Origin: Herpetomonas samuelpessoai
Lineage: Eukaryota; Euglenozoa; Kinetoplastea; Trypanosomatida; Trypanosomatidae
Direction: 5' to 3'
Length of the DNA stretch: 64,000 nt
NCBI GenBank assembly: GCA_030849835.1
Contig: JASAOC010002120.1
Location: forward strand, 124,001 to 188,000
In this document: one piece after another, positions 19,546 through 30,067 of the stretch
Layout: the number at the start of each line of letters is the position of its first letter
Numbering within the stretch: position 1 is the stretch's first letter
The notes under the pieces: model-generated
What the model was told of the DNA's origin: nothing
The model's input: only the letters and a program-made list of their open reading frames with translations
Databases searched by the model: none
Translations under genes and position numbers: made by a program

Positions 19546-22500
19546 TCACTTTGAATTGCGGTGGCTGCGGCCCGCTGTCATGGAGTGGCTGACGGACACC
19601 TGCCGTGTGGCTGGCAATGTTGGCAGGGAGCAAGACGCTGCGGTGGCGGCTGTGGCAGTCCCGGCTTCGGACGACCCGAGGCCCGCGACAAGGGGTCGTC
19701 TGCCAAAGAGCTTGTTGTAGTTCTCCTCACGATTGAGCAGCTCGAGCTTATAGAGCTTCATGTCATCGTACGCCTTCTCAAGCGCCTTTGTCTTATCATG
19801 GTTGTCCTTGAGTAACTTGTTGATGAGCTCCACATCCTCGGGCCGTGATTCACGGTATTGGTACTTGTGGAGAAGCTCATCGTAGGCGGCTTTCAGTTGG
19901 TCGGTCATGGCCTGGTGCGCCTGGCGTTCCTCGCTGCTGCGTGCTGTGAAGTCGTCGATAATGCGCTTGTGCTCCGTGGCGATGCGATTGAGCTGGGCAG
20001 ATTTGTCGGCTTCGGCTTGCTCTAATGCGGCGCGATGGCGTGCCTGGGCGCCCGACATCTCCGCGGAGGCACGAGTCTTCTCCTCCGCCAGCTGTGCACG
20101 CAGCGTGGCCACCTCCTCGGTGGAGAGCGCGTAGTTGTTTTGCAGCTCACCGAGTCGAGCCCGCAACGCTTCTGCGTCCTCTGTCGCTCTATCCAACTTG
20201 TGCTGCAGTGTTGTCGTCGTGAGTTCAGCCGCAGCCTGCAGCTCGCGCTGCCGGGTACTGTGCATCGTGTTGAGGCTATCCACCACGTCCTGATGGTCCT
20301 TCGCAATTTGAGCCTTGAAGGCACCCAGCTCGGCCTGCTGCGCCTCCACCTGCTGCCGCTTCCACTCGTCAAACTGCTGCTGTGCTTGCTGGAGCGCCGC
20401 TGCATGATCCTCTGCAGCGATACGCGCGGCCGTCTGTGCACGCTCTAGATCGAGTCGACGTGCGGCGTCCGCCTCGGCGAGCTTGTCCCGGAGTGTATCA
20501 GCGGCCGCTTGCGTCTGTGCGGCCAGCGCAGCCGCGTGCGCCATGCGAAGGGTCTCCATTTCCTCACGCAGTTTGGCTGCATCCGCTTCTCGTTGCTTCA
20601 CGGCTTCGCTACCCGCCTCCCGTGCGCTGACGGACGCCGCCTCTGCCAACTCGCGCTGGCGCTCAAGCGTCTCTATCTGGCTGCGAAGTTGGCGTTCGGT
20701 CGCCTCTGAAGAGAGTCGCAGTTGCCGGAGCTGGCTCTCCGCCTCCTCACGTGTTGCCAGAATCTTTTGCTGGTAGTCGTTTTCCAAGGCGGCCAGACGC
20801 TTGTCCGCAGACTCCACGGCCTCACGCATTGCCGCCGCATGTGCCAGCCTTGTCCTTTCGCGCTCCTCCGCGTGGGACTTGTTGGCAGCAGAGACCGCGG
20901 CGTCCCCTTTTTCCTGCGCCTCCTTCAGAGCTCTCTCGTGAGCCGCCCGCAGCGCCTCCCGCTCCGTCGCCGCCCGACGCTCGCTTTCCTCTTGGGCACG
21001 CCGCTGCTCTTCAAGACTGCTGCTGCCGCTCTCCTGCAGCGTTTGGATCTCGGATCGAAGACGGTCAATCGTCGCTGCGTCCGCTTCCTGGCGACTGGCA
21101 GCCGCCTTGGCTGCGTCCTCGTGAGCCTCCCTCGCCTCTCGCAGGTCCGTTTCGAGAGCTCCCTTGTCGCGGCGTAATGCCTCTAGCTCCTCTTCCAACA
21201 CAGACTCGTGGGAGCTCTGCTGCGTCAGTCTCGCCTCCAAAGCCGCCTGCGCTTCGCCTGCTGCCGCCTCCAGCTCACGCAGACGTCCCTCGAACGTCGC
21301 CTTCTGTTGGGCGAGCTCTTTCTGCAGCTGCGCCTCTGCTGCCTGTCGGTCCTTTTCCAGCGCGGCGATGACGGCCTCGGAGCTTTCCTTTGATTGCGAC
21401 GTCGCCTCTCGAAGGGCGGCCGCGTGCTGTTCTCGCAACTGCCGCATCGCCGCCTCATGCTCCGCTTGGGCCTCCTTCAGGGCAGCCTGTGCCGCCGTCA
21501 GCTGCTGCTCCAGCGTCGCAATCGCGGTGGCGCTCCCGGCCGCAGAGGAGTCAAGCGCCATCAGCTGCGCCTTGAGAGCTTCCACTTGCGCCGCAAGCGC
21601 GTCCCGCTCCTTGACGGTCTCGGCAGCCTCATTCTCCGCCCTCTCACGAGCCGCCTCGGCAACCGCCTTTGCATTCTGTGCGGCAGCCACGTCTGCACTG
21701 AGTTTCTCGCTCGCATGCTGCAGCTGGTGGACATCCGCCTCTAGCCGACGGCGAGCGGCCTCTGCGGTTTCAAGCGACTGCGCCAAGTCACCCGCGCGCC
21801 GCTCTGCCGCCGCCGCAGCTTCTTCCGCAGAGCCGCAGGAGGTCCTTTGGAGGGACAGGGTGTCCTCCAACGTCTTCTTCTCGCGCCTGAGCTGACCGAC
21901 CTGGCTCTCAAGGTCCGCCACGGTCTCATTAGCGGCAGCTAGTTGCTTGGTCAGCAGCATTTGTTTTCCCATGGCATCCTGTAGCGCCTGATTCTTGTCG
22001 CCAAGCTGGCCTTGCAGCTGGGACTGCGTCGCCGCCAGCTCGCTCGAGACGGCAGCCAACTTTTGACTCCAATGGTCGGTGAGCTCCTTCTCCACCTTGT
22101 CCCTGGCATCCATCTGCTCCACGAGCATGGCGTTGTATTTCTCGTTGTACTCCTTTACTAGATTAGCCGTGGACTCCTCGTTCGTCTGCCGTACGGCCGC
22201 CAGCTCCTCCCGTAGCCGCTTGTCGGCTTCTTCTCTTACTTCCCTGGAGGTGGCCTCGAAGGCACGTTTTTTGGCGTCGAGCTCCTCGACGAGAGTGGTA
22301 ACCTTGTCCGCGAAGGACTGTCTGGTCTCCGCCAGCAGGGACCGCTGCTTGCGCTCCAGCTCGCTCGCAAATTCGCTCTTCGACCGTTCTGCGGCGGCTG
22401 CCTTGGCCTTGGCCTCCGCCACTCGGCGGTCACACTCTTCCATGAGGCGCTTGATCTCCTCTTGGTGGTTTCGGGCGATCCACTGGACGCGCTCTTCGCT

Positions 22501-22635
22501 GTCCTCATTCCGACAATTCAACGTGTAGATGACCTTCGTCAGTTGGGCAATCTTTTTGCTCATTTTAAAGTGCATATCGTCCTCCGCGACGAGCGTGCCA
22601 GCGGCGCCGCCCACGGACATGGTTTTCGCAGGCAT
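19546..22635 (-). CDS. FAM184-like long coiled-coil protein
   Basis: A 1029-residue protein, almost entirely heptad-repeat coiled coil rich in Ala, Glu, Gln, Arg and Lys from about residue 70 to 960. The non-repetitive N-terminus contains DDMHFKMSKKIAQLTKVIY followed by LNCRNEDSEERVQ. This matches the conserved N-terminal signature of animal and protist FAM184 proteins (HFKMSKKIAQLTKVIY-LN-KNDE). The C-terminal 60 residues are Ser/Ala-rich. FAM184 proteins are poorly characterised. Their presence in ciliated lineages and the coiled-coil form suggest a basal-body, flagellar or cytoskeletal scaffold role, which is inference. ATG at 22635 is used; the ATG at 22620 is also possible. Confidence 0.85.
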   Translation of the reverse strand: MPAKTMSVGGAAGTLVAEDDMHFKMSKKIAQLTKVIYTLNCRNEDSEERVQWIARNHQEEIKRLMEECDRRVAEAKAKAAAAERSKSEFASELERKQRSLLAETRQSFADKVTTLVEELDAKKRAFEATSREVREEADKRLREELAAVRQTNEESTANLVKEYNEKYNAMLVEQMDARDKVEKELTDHWSQKLAAVSSELAATQSQLQGQLGDKNQALQDAMGKQMLLTKQLAAANETVADLESQVGQLRREKKTLEDTLSLQRTSCGSAEEAAAAAERRAGDLAQSLETAEAARRRLEADVHQLQHASEKLSADVAAAQNAKAVAEAARERAENEAAETVKERDALAAQVEALKAQLMALDSSAAGSATAIATLEQQLTAAQAALKEAQAEHEAAMRQLREQHAAALREATSQSKESSEAVIAALEKDRQAAEAQLQKELAQQKATFEGRLRELEAAAGEAQAALEARLTQQSSHESVLEEELEALRRDKGALETDLREAREAHEDAAKAAASRQEADAATIDRLRSEIQTLQESGSSSLEEQRRAQEESERRAATEREALRAAHERALKEAQEKGDAAVSAANKSHAEERERTRLAHAAAMREAVESADKRLAALENDYQQKILATREEAESQLRQLRLSSEATERQLRSQIETLERQRELAEAASVSAREAGSEAVKQREADAAKLREEMETLRMAHAAALAAQTQAAADTLRDKLAEADAARRLDLERAQTAARIAAEDHAAALQQAQQQFDEWKRQQVEAQQAELGAFKAQIAKDHQDVVDSLNTMHSTRQRELQAAAELTTTTLQHKLDRATEDAEALRARLGELQNNYALSTEEVATLRAQLAEEKTRASAEMSGAQARHRAALEQAEADKSAQLNRIATEHKRIIDDFTARSSEERQAHQAMTDQLKAAYDELLHKYQYRESRPEDVELINKLLKDNHDKTKALEKAYDDMKLYKLELLNREENYNKLFGRRPLVAGLGSSEAGTATAATAASCSLPTLPATRQVSVSHSMTAGRSHRNSK

Positions 22636-23845
22636 GGCACCGTGCGCCTACGGGAAAGGAAAAACAAAAACCTGCGGGAACTTCAAAGGCGTGCTTGGAC
22701 CAATCAACCAAACGATCGAAGAATGTGGAGGAGTTCAGTTGTCTTTCTATTCCGCCACGGCACAAGATCAAATGACACTAAAGGTGATGACTCCACAATG
22801 CCGAGTCTCTAGAGAGCACTTGTAACCTAACAACAATTCCCAAGAAGCGCAGAAGACTGAGGAACAATTTTGGTGCTCGCAGGCGTTCAGCCAACTCATG
22901 TCCATAGGCATGAAGGCTTCAACACGTTTTCTTCCACTGTCTGGTCAGGAGGAAGCACCTGTGTCCACATCCAGATGTAATAAACGTGTAGACACAGAGA
23001 GAGCACATCACATCTTTACAAGGCGTCCCACACATTTTCAGCATTTCAGGGTTAGAAATGTGTGTACTGTGGCATCTGGATCAGCCTCAAGCCTCTTCAC
23101 AGACCATCTAAGACTGCCTCAAGGTTCACCCGCTCGAACAGACAGTCCTCGTCGCGGAATCGCAGACATGCAGGCCGCCTGTTTTACGTCAGTTGCGGCC
23201 TCTGCACTCGGATATGCTTCGCTTGCTCAAGGTAAGGTTTTGATTAGTCAAGGGTTACTTACGAAACAGCGTCTCCCCTCCCGAGGAAACATTCGCCACC
23301 AAACACCATCGAACCTCATGTGGGAGGCTGCGCCACAACAAAAGAAGAACCATTTTGTATTTGTAAAGACATTCAAAAAGGTACCCCACACACGCATGCT
23401 TCGCACCAGCATGTGATGACCGCTTCCTCCCAGAAAACAACCAGCAGCACGACATCGACTTGTGCCGAAACCTGAATCGCAGGAGGACATCCTATGTGTG
23501 CCCTAGGTACCTTTCAAAATGAGAAACCAAGAAGAGAGAGAAAAAAAGCAATTGCTGCTACTGATGTTGGTCTTTTGTGCATCAGACACGGCGTGGCGCC
23601 GACTCTCGCGCTCAACCGTCATTGCACAGGGAAAAAAAAGAATCATCAGTCGCAACAAGCCAACGAACAACCACCACAATCGACAACCATCGATCTTACA
23701 GAATGTAAAAAGGGGGAAAAAGGAAGAAAAACACAATTCGTGAAGGAAATAACGTTGTGAATAAAACGAAACGGGAACGATCACAGGATCAGGGGAGGAA
23801 TGCACCAAAGGTCGACGAACCGTCTCACGGATTCTTCATAGTTCC
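22636..23845. other. Intergenic region without a gene
   Basis: About 1.2 kb. Purine-rich plus-strand sequence near 23519-23550 and 23700-23740 is pyrimidine-rich on the coding strand and could belong to processing signals. No supported gene. Confidence 0.5.
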
Positions 23846-24898
23846 TCACGCACTGAACACGAGGCCCTGCTTCAGGGTGCCAGAGTGAATGTCGTACTGG
23901 CAGTTGATGAGCATGCGCAGCTGGTTCAAGCCCTGCATCTCCCCACCAAAAGGCAAGTCCAGGTTGACGCGCAGCTTACGGAAGCCAACAATCGACGCAG
24001 CAATCTGGGAGCCACCAATGAAGTTGCGGCGGACACCAAAGTTGATGGTGGTGGACATGCCCTCGCGGCCCTCCTTGTACTCAACGGAGGTGGCCATATC
24101 GACGTTGGTCGCCCAGTTGTACCCCGTCGCCCCGATCTTCCACGTACCCTTACTGGGCGTGAACTCCGCCATAAAGCCGGCGTCCTTGCGCGGGGTCATG
24201 AGCGACAAGGCGTGGCTCAGGGAGCTTTCATGGGTCGTCGGGTCGAAGCTCAGGTTGGAGCCCACGTGGACGCCGCGGATGATGCGCTGGGCGTGGCTGA
24301 GGGAGAAGGACTGGTCCTTGACGTACTGCACCTGGGTGCAGCCCCCTGACACCCACGGGTACTGCAGGAGCGCGAACACGGTTCCCTGGCACATGCCCTG
24401 CTGCTTCTGCGCCATGCACTGCGTCACAATCAAGGCACCAGTGCTCGAGTTGCGCTGGTACATGAGCTGGTAGCGGTCCAGCGTGTTCCAGGAGGCGGCC
24501 ACAATGTCGGAGAAGCCGCTCAGCTGAAGGCTAAGTTCCCAGTGGGACGTCTGCGGGTTGGAAAGGGCCCACTTGGACTCAATGCGGGCGTTGTTAGAGC
24601 TCCGCCCAAGGCTCAGCGTGATGCCCTCCTGCAGTGCGTCATTGTTGCCATCCAAGAGGAGGCCCTGCACCTTGCGGAAGATGGAGTCGTAGGTCACGAG
24701 GCGGTTGGGCGACGGACGACCCTCTGCCGCCGTCTCCGCAAGCTTTTGCCGGAAGGCCTCACGACGCTGCTCCGCGATAGACTCTGGGGTGTCAAGGGGC
24801 TTTTCTGCGTCCACCTGCATCCGGGTGCCCTTCTTGGGCTCGCTAGACTGCTCCGTCTCTGCTGTCTTGGGGGAACCGCGAAACCACTCCTTCAGCAT
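23846..24898 (-). CDS. ATOM40: Mitochondrial outer-membrane beta-barrel import pore, probable ATOM40
   Basis: A 350-residue protein from the ATG at 24898 (MLKEWFRGSPK). Residues 1-90 are hydrophilic and lack a presequence. From about residue 95 alternating hydrophobic/polar strands without helices predict a beta barrel: ITLSLGRSSNNARIESKWAL, SHWELSLQLSGFSD, ALLQYPWVSGGCTQVQYVKD, RIIRGVHVGSNLSF, WKIGATGYNWATNVDMATSV, GMSTTINFGVRRNFIGGSQI. The last strand ends in a hydrophobic residue pattern near the C-terminus (YDIHSGTLKQGLVFSA). Length and composition fit the archaic translocase ATOM40, the protein-conducting pore of trypanosomatid mitochondria, a member of the VDAC/Tom40 superfamily. Its position next to a proteasome alpha gene also matches what I remember of trypanosomatid gene order. 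A VDAC-type paralogue is the alternative. Confidence 0.78.
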   Translation of the reverse strand: MLKEWFRGSPKTAETEQSSEPKKGTRMQVDAEKPLDTPESIAEQRREAFRQKLAETAAEGRPSPNRLVTYDSIFRKVQGLLLDGNNDALQEGITLSLGRSSNNARIESKWALSNPQTSHWELSLQLSGFSDIVAASWNTLDRYQLMYQRNSSTGALIVTQCMAQKQQGMCQGTVFALLQYPWVSGGCTQVQYVKDQSFSLSHAQRIIRGVHVGSNLSFDPTTHESSLSHALSLMTPRKDAGFMAEFTPSKGTWKIGATGYNWATNVDMATSVEYKEGREGMSTTINFGVRRNFIGGSQIAASIVGFRKLRVNLDLPFGGEMQGLNQLRMLINCQYDIHSGTLKQGLVFSA

Positions 24899-26054
24899 CT
24901 TTCGAGAGCGATATTTCCTCTGTGAATGAAGAAACGAGAGAAAGTTAAGCCGCGAAGGCAAAACGAGGTGACGCAACCTACAAAGCTAGCTGACAAGAGA
25001 TGTGACGAGAGCTGACGGTAAAGCAACGACTTTACTGCCAATACGAGTGTTGTTTCTCTCTTGTTTGGTGTTTCCTTTCATGCGCGCCAATCATTAAGCG
25101 GGAAGCGGAGAAATATTGCAAAGGACAGGCAAGGACAAACAGACACGTGGAGAGGAAAGGAGCACAAAGGAAATATAGGGACACGCAGCGAGGTGTCAAC
25201 AAATGCGCAAGAAGCTCCCTTCCCAGGAGGGTCTGCTCGTGATAAAGGAGCGACTCCGCCTCCAATCATAGGTCACTCAGGGACCTGTGGAGAGCGTCCC
25301 GTCTCGCCCTTCTGGTGAGAGACGCATGCCACCAGTATTCATGTGGTAGGCATTTGTACAGCACAGGCTCTCCCTTCCGGCAGACTCAGCCGGTGACGCA
25401 AGGTACCTCCCACCGACAACGATTCCAAACGATCACAACGTCACGGAGACAATCAGACTTTGTCCATGGCACAGCTCTCATTTTTGTGTTTTTTTTTGTG
25501 TGTGGTTTTGTTTCGCTTTGCTTTCAACGGAGGGAAGGGCACACCAACGACAACAAGGTCGCGAGAGAAATAGGGAGCACAAGAGCGCGGATCACACAAG
25601 ACAGGACAAACCGTGAGAAGGGTTCACGTCCAGGGTTTCTTCGAGCACCACGGGTGCCCGTCGAAGGGTTGAAATAAAATAACAGAAGAAGTAGGAGACT
25701 TGGGGAAGGGGACATAGTCATTGGGAAGGAGACGCCGCCGCCTCTCCCCCTTGGACAGTGGGGGACATATAGGGAGCACGAGGAAGTGTCGGCGTATGCG
25801 GGCTGCAGCCATAAAAGGTGCGTGCCTCATGAAGTCTGCAGCGAGTTGAGGAAATGAGGATTGGGCGTGTATGTGTGTGCACTATCACGATAGGGACAAG
25901 GGTGGGTTGCTGACTGCACATCACTGTCCGTGAGGCCAAAGCCCAGGAAGTGAAACGACAATGCGGGAAAGAACCCACTATGCCACGTCAACGTCTCTTT
26001 CTTCACCTGTCGAATGCGCATGTTTGTGCGGTAGCGTTACATGTGTCGCCCGCC
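24899..26054. other. Intergenic region without a gene
   Basis: About 1.15 kb, with a T/GT-rich stretch near 25481-25507. Open frames are short. Confidence 0.5.
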
Positions 26055-26807
26055 TTAGTCGGCCTCTGCCACAGCGGTCAGCCAGTCCTCCACCTCGCTA
26101 TCCGGCACGCGCGCAAAGTCGCGATGGGCTGCGGTGCAGCGCCCCATCTCCACATCGCTGGCCTTGAGGGCACTGCCCACCGCGCTCTGAATGGCGGAGA
26201 GGACCACCATCGCGGCCTCCTTCTCGCTGAGGGTGTTGAAAGGAGCTGTCTTTTGTTTCTTTTCCAGGAAGGCCGCCGCGTCCGCCTGCTTCTTGCCCGC
26301 CGTGTGGGCGAAGTAGCCGCCCACAGCGCCGGCCGGGTCCACGGCGTAGATGTGCGGCACCCACGCGCCCGTACCGTCCTCCTGGTCCATACCGATAAAG
26401 GTGGTCACCACACCCATCGGCCGCAGACCTGCCTGCTGAGTGCGGACCTGTGCCTTGTCACCCATGCGCTTGGCCAGAAGGCCCACGGGAATAGGCAGGC
26501 CGAAGCGATACTTGTAATCAGACGCCTCCTCGCGCGCACGCTGCGCCACCGCCTTCCCGTCCGGGGCACGGCCAGTCATGCAGCAGCCGATATTGTCGGT
26601 GATGGTGTACAGGGCCGTGACACTCTCGGGGCGCATGAGGCGGTCTGGCACCTGGTGCTGTGTCGCGACAAGGACGCCGTCCTTGTATGCCACCGCCACG
26701 GTCAGCAGACCTGGGTAGGAGACCGCCTTGAAGGCGTACTCCACCTGGTACAGCATGCCCTCCGGGCTGAAAATGGCGATGGACCTGTCGAAGCCGCCGC
26801 GGTTCAT
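26055..26807 (-). CDS. PSMA6: 20S proteasome alpha subunit, PSMA6 (alpha-1) type
   Basis: A 250-residue alpha-type subunit. The N-terminal signature FDRSIAIFSPEGMLYQVEYA is the proteasome alpha helix-0 and gating-tail motif. Among alpha paralogues the best fit by eye is PSMA6: YAFKAVSYPGLLTVAV, TQHQVPDRLM, ITDNIGCCMTGRAPD, RYEA-like REEASDYKYRFGLPIPV, RPMGVVTTFIGMDQEDG, DPAGAVGGYFAHTAG and FLEKKQK. The alpha rings gate the proteolytic chamber and bind regulators, and the subunit has no catalytic threonine. The start at 26807 places GFDRSIAIFSPEG at the expected distance from the N-terminus; upstream in-frame codons are leader. Confidence 0.94.
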   Translation of the reverse strand: MNRGGFDRSIAIFSPEGMLYQVEYAFKAVSYPGLLTVAVAYKDGVLVATQHQVPDRLMRPESVTALYTITDNIGCCMTGRAPDGKAVAQRAREEASDYKYRFGLPIPVGLLAKRMGDKAQVRTQQAGLRPMGVVTTFIGMDQEDGTGAWVPHIYAVDPAGAVGGYFAHTAGKKQADAAAFLEKKQKTAPFNTLSEKEAAMVVLSAIQSAVGSALKASDVEMGRCTAAHRDFARVPDSEVEDWLTAVAEAD

Positions 26808-28763
26808 GATGACAACAGCACTTCTGAGTGAGTTCTGATAAAAATAAGAGAGGAGTGGGGGGATTGAAGTCAACTAAGCGGGCCTGATAGAGAAAAGAAA
26901 ACACGGAATACTTGCAATAATAGACGGAGACGCACAAACTGGTTCGGGGTAACCAGACAATAAACTATGAACCAAAACGAAAAACTCTTGGGGTGGAGCA
27001 CCAGTGGAGATAAAAGAGTGTACGGGTGGGAAGCGAGTCGGCAATAAGGCATTCATTCGCAGTGGTGGGAACTAAGCGTTGCTCCTTTGGGCAGCAAGGA
27101 GGCGTCAGTGATTCTCGTGCGGCTCATCGTGGACGCCACCTCCATTCACGCACGGGAGAGAGAACAACGGTGACTCATACCCTCTATTCCATCACGAGAC
27201 AGAATCCAGAACGCATCGGTGGTACCTCCTTCTGGGCTTCGTCACACATGCCTGATGATTGCCCTTCGCTTATCTGGGCACTTGTTTTTCCATAAGCAGA
27301 GATCGTTTGAGTTTGTGCTTGTTGGGGAACGAACAGGGGGTTCGAGAAAGAGGGGGAATAAAAGAAGTTGTAGCGGATCATGAGTAACGCAAGTTTTAAA
27401 AACAAAAACAGAAGAAAGTTGAGATATGAGGATAGACACACACACAGGCGTTGGAGAAACGGAAGTGGAACGCTGGAAGCCTGAGCAAGAGAAGCGAAGT
27501 AACGTAACATGCAGCTTTCTGTTTGAAGGCAAAAGTCAGAGAGCACGCGCTTCCGGGAGCCTTGGAGGCCTTGGCTCTCTGAAAACGCATTGGCTCGTGC
27601 GACGGCACGAGGCAACCGTTGTCATAAACTGCTGCACAAGGGGGAGAGGAGACTCAACAACAAAGAGAAAAAAAAAAAAGAGGGCATCGCCACTGAACGG
27701 AGAAGAGTGCAGCAGCGGCTGGTCATTCTACAAACAGGGAGACCACGTCTTGGGACGTTAAAAGCAGCGTAAAAGAGCAGCACGAAAAAGTGAATACATA
27801 TATATATACAGGAGCTGAATTTCAGCAGAGACGCTTGGTGAAATGGAAAGCCGCTGCAAACGGAAAGGTCATCATCTAACAGAAGAAGCCATAAGGCTGA
27901 GAAAGAGCATCCCCTTCCACATGGTAAGTGCGGTTTCCTATCAGCGACCTCGGTTAGAGGCAGTGGATGAAACCAGGAATCCACCAACGGGACATCACCA
28001 GAAGAATTGGAGAGAAGAAGACTGAGAGGAAAGGAAGTGGGAGAAAAAAGAAAGCAGCACAGTGCACAGGTGAACAAAGAGGAAGAGAGGTGGGAAAGCA
28101 AGAAGGCACTCAGTGCATGGTTCTTCCGACACGAAGCAGCCAAGCGACCGCAGCGACGCAGCGACGCAGCGAGGAGGCAACACGGGGGAGAGATGGCGAT
28201 GGCGATCAGTGGAGTATGAAAAACTGAGAGAGACGTGAGAGAGGGAGAGAGCATGAGATGGGTTGCAATTGAAGAGAATATTACCTCGCTTCGAGTGTAA
28301 ATCATAACAACCCACATATACAAAAAACGTCTTCCTGCGCCATGGTGACATCGCCGGATGGGCAGGAGAGCATCCGGAAGGATCACGCAGGTGATGAGGA
28401 TATGTGCCAAAAACGGGTGCTCAAGGAAGTATCTAGACAGATTTCGGATCGTGAGACAAAAAAAAAATTGTTTTGCAAGAAGAAACCATCTCAATCATAT
28501 TTTCATCGTAGTACACAGAGAGGGACGCAAATGGAAGCGCGGAGGAGAAGCTTTGAGAGGGGTCACAAGGATTCTGTAGCTGATGTCCGGTTGATTTCTT
28601 TTCCTCTCCCCCACCGTGCGGCAACTCTGTGTGTGCGCAAAGCTCCTGTGTGAGATGAGACTCATACGGTTAGATACAGTAGTATACAGAAAGACAGTCC
28701 TAAATGAAGAAAAAAGAAAGAGCGAGGCTACGCAGACGTCCAAGGGAAAAAAAAAGGTCCAAG
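26808..28763. other. Long pyrimidine-rich (coding strand) intergenic region without a supported gene
   Basis: Nearly 2 kb. The plus strand is strongly purine-rich around 27660-27690 and 28005-28260. The coding strand therefore offers several polypyrimidine tracts suited to trans-splicing. A TA repeat sits near 27796-27809. A 290-codon minus-strand open frame (27622-28494) is made mostly of Leu, Ser, Cys, Phe and Pro, as expected of a pyrimidine-rich tract without stops, and I do not call it a gene. Confidence 0.55.
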
Positions 28764-29378
28764 TTAGATGGCCGCGATCCTTTCTCGCTCCTTTGCCCTC
28801 GCGTCGTGGACCAAATCTGTTTGCCTTTGCTGCCCATGCGTTTGGTCCGCAGAGTGTGGTGCGTCAGCAGCTCCATGACCGCCCTCCTTGACCGCCGCCG
28901 CCCCTTCCTTCTCCGCGTCACGTGAGTCCTGCTTCCGTTTTCGGTTGGTGTTCGGACCGTTTATGGGGTCTGTGAATTGATCCGAAAAGTACGCGCTGTA
29001 CGTCGCAAGCAGGTCCTTTGGCCAGACACAGGGATTCTGCGGATTGAAGAACTCGCCACCCTCCTTCGCGCGCTCGTCCAGCGCGGCGTCCGCCCATCGA
29101 CAAACCACATCGGCCTTGTTGCGAGACGCGTTCGTGCTCATGGTGATGGTGAAGCCGCGGTAGTCTTCTAATGTGTTGAACGGCCCCGTGGCGTCCTCGT
29201 CGAGGCGGTACCCCGCCTCCCACTGTGAGCGTGGGGCGCTCTCGGCGACAGAGACCTCCTCGTACACCTTTTTACCAGAGGCAACGGACCGGTTGCTGTA
29301 TTTTTTCATGAGCGTCCCGGAGCGGGGTCCCCCCTCGCCATGTCCGGCCGTCTGGTCAACAGAACTGGCACAGCCCAT
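28764..29378 (-). CDS. Putatively N-myristoylated and palmitoylated protein of unknown function
   Basis: A 204-residue protein that begins MGCASSVDQTAG at 29378. Gly2 followed by Cys3 and Ser5-Ser6 is a strong dual-acylation context, of the type that sends trypanosomatid proteins to the plasma or flagellar membrane. This acylation signal is also why I chose the start; an upstream extension would hide Gly2. A folded-looking middle contains GYRLDEDATGPFNTLEDYRG and ADVVCRWADAALDERAKEGG, then NPCVWPKDLLATYSAYFSD. The last 60 residues are charged and low complexity. Small myristoylated calpain-like or SMP proteins are the nearest idea, but I see no calpain domain. Confidence 0.8.
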   Translation of the reverse strand: MGCASSVDQTAGHGEGGPRSGTLMKKYSNRSVASGKKVYEEVSVAESAPRSQWEAGYRLDEDATGPFNTLEDYRGFTITMSTNASRNKADVVCRWADAALDERAKEGGEFFNPQNPCVWPKDLLATYSAYFSDQFTDPINGPNTNRKRKQDSRDAEKEGAAAVKEGGHGAADAPHSADQTHGQQRQTDLVHDARAKERERIAAI

Positions 29379-30067
29379 TTGCGAAGACACTAAATGTGAA
29401 AGCAAAAAAAGAAATAAAACGTAAACACAAAACGAACGATGGAACCGGGGAAATCTCGCAGCCTTGACAACAGAAAACAAAAGAGACACAGTCAACGGCT
29501 AGCGAAGTGAGAAGGAACAGGTTCACTCAATCCACCGTCAGGGGTACTTCGATCAATACGCGAGGCAATTGACTCGATCTCTAGCGTGTTGGGTCGGTTT
29601 CCTCTGCGACAGAGGACAAAAATCTAGATCCTATACCGTACGTTGGCACAGTTCAACAACCATCGACAGACGTAGGAGACCATTGGTTTTGAAAGGACGG
29701 TATGGAGCAGGCAATGATGTTTGGAAGCAACGGGCAATTCATTGAGAAAGCAGCGCTCAAGGGGCGAAATCTCCCGGCAAGTGACCTCAGTGGCCATTGT
29801 GCCCGTGAACCTAGATATGCTGCGCTCCAAGTACAGAGGTAGTAAGAGGACATTTCGTTCTTTCTTGATATTTTCTTTTTTCTTTGCGTCCCATGTCCAT
29901 AGACACCTGATAGGACATGTGCGTTTGTTGTGTACTTCTTGTATTTCCCATGTGGAAAACGAAAATGTGAAGACAAATGAATCATGCAGTGCACAGTGGT
30001 CAAAGGCCATCAGCATGCTGACACCTGACACCAATGCCCGCCCAGCGTTCAAGTGCCGGTACTGTTT
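29379..30067. other. Intergenic region without a gene
   Basis: About 0.7 kb. I see nothing beyond short AT-rich tracts. Confidence 0.5.

Noticed and set aside
27622-28494. 290-codon minus-strand open frame between the myristoylated-protein and proteasome genes
   Set aside because: Its translation is dominated by Leu, Ser, Cys, Phe and Pro with no domain pattern. The strand is pyrimidine-rich, which removes stop codons by composition alone.
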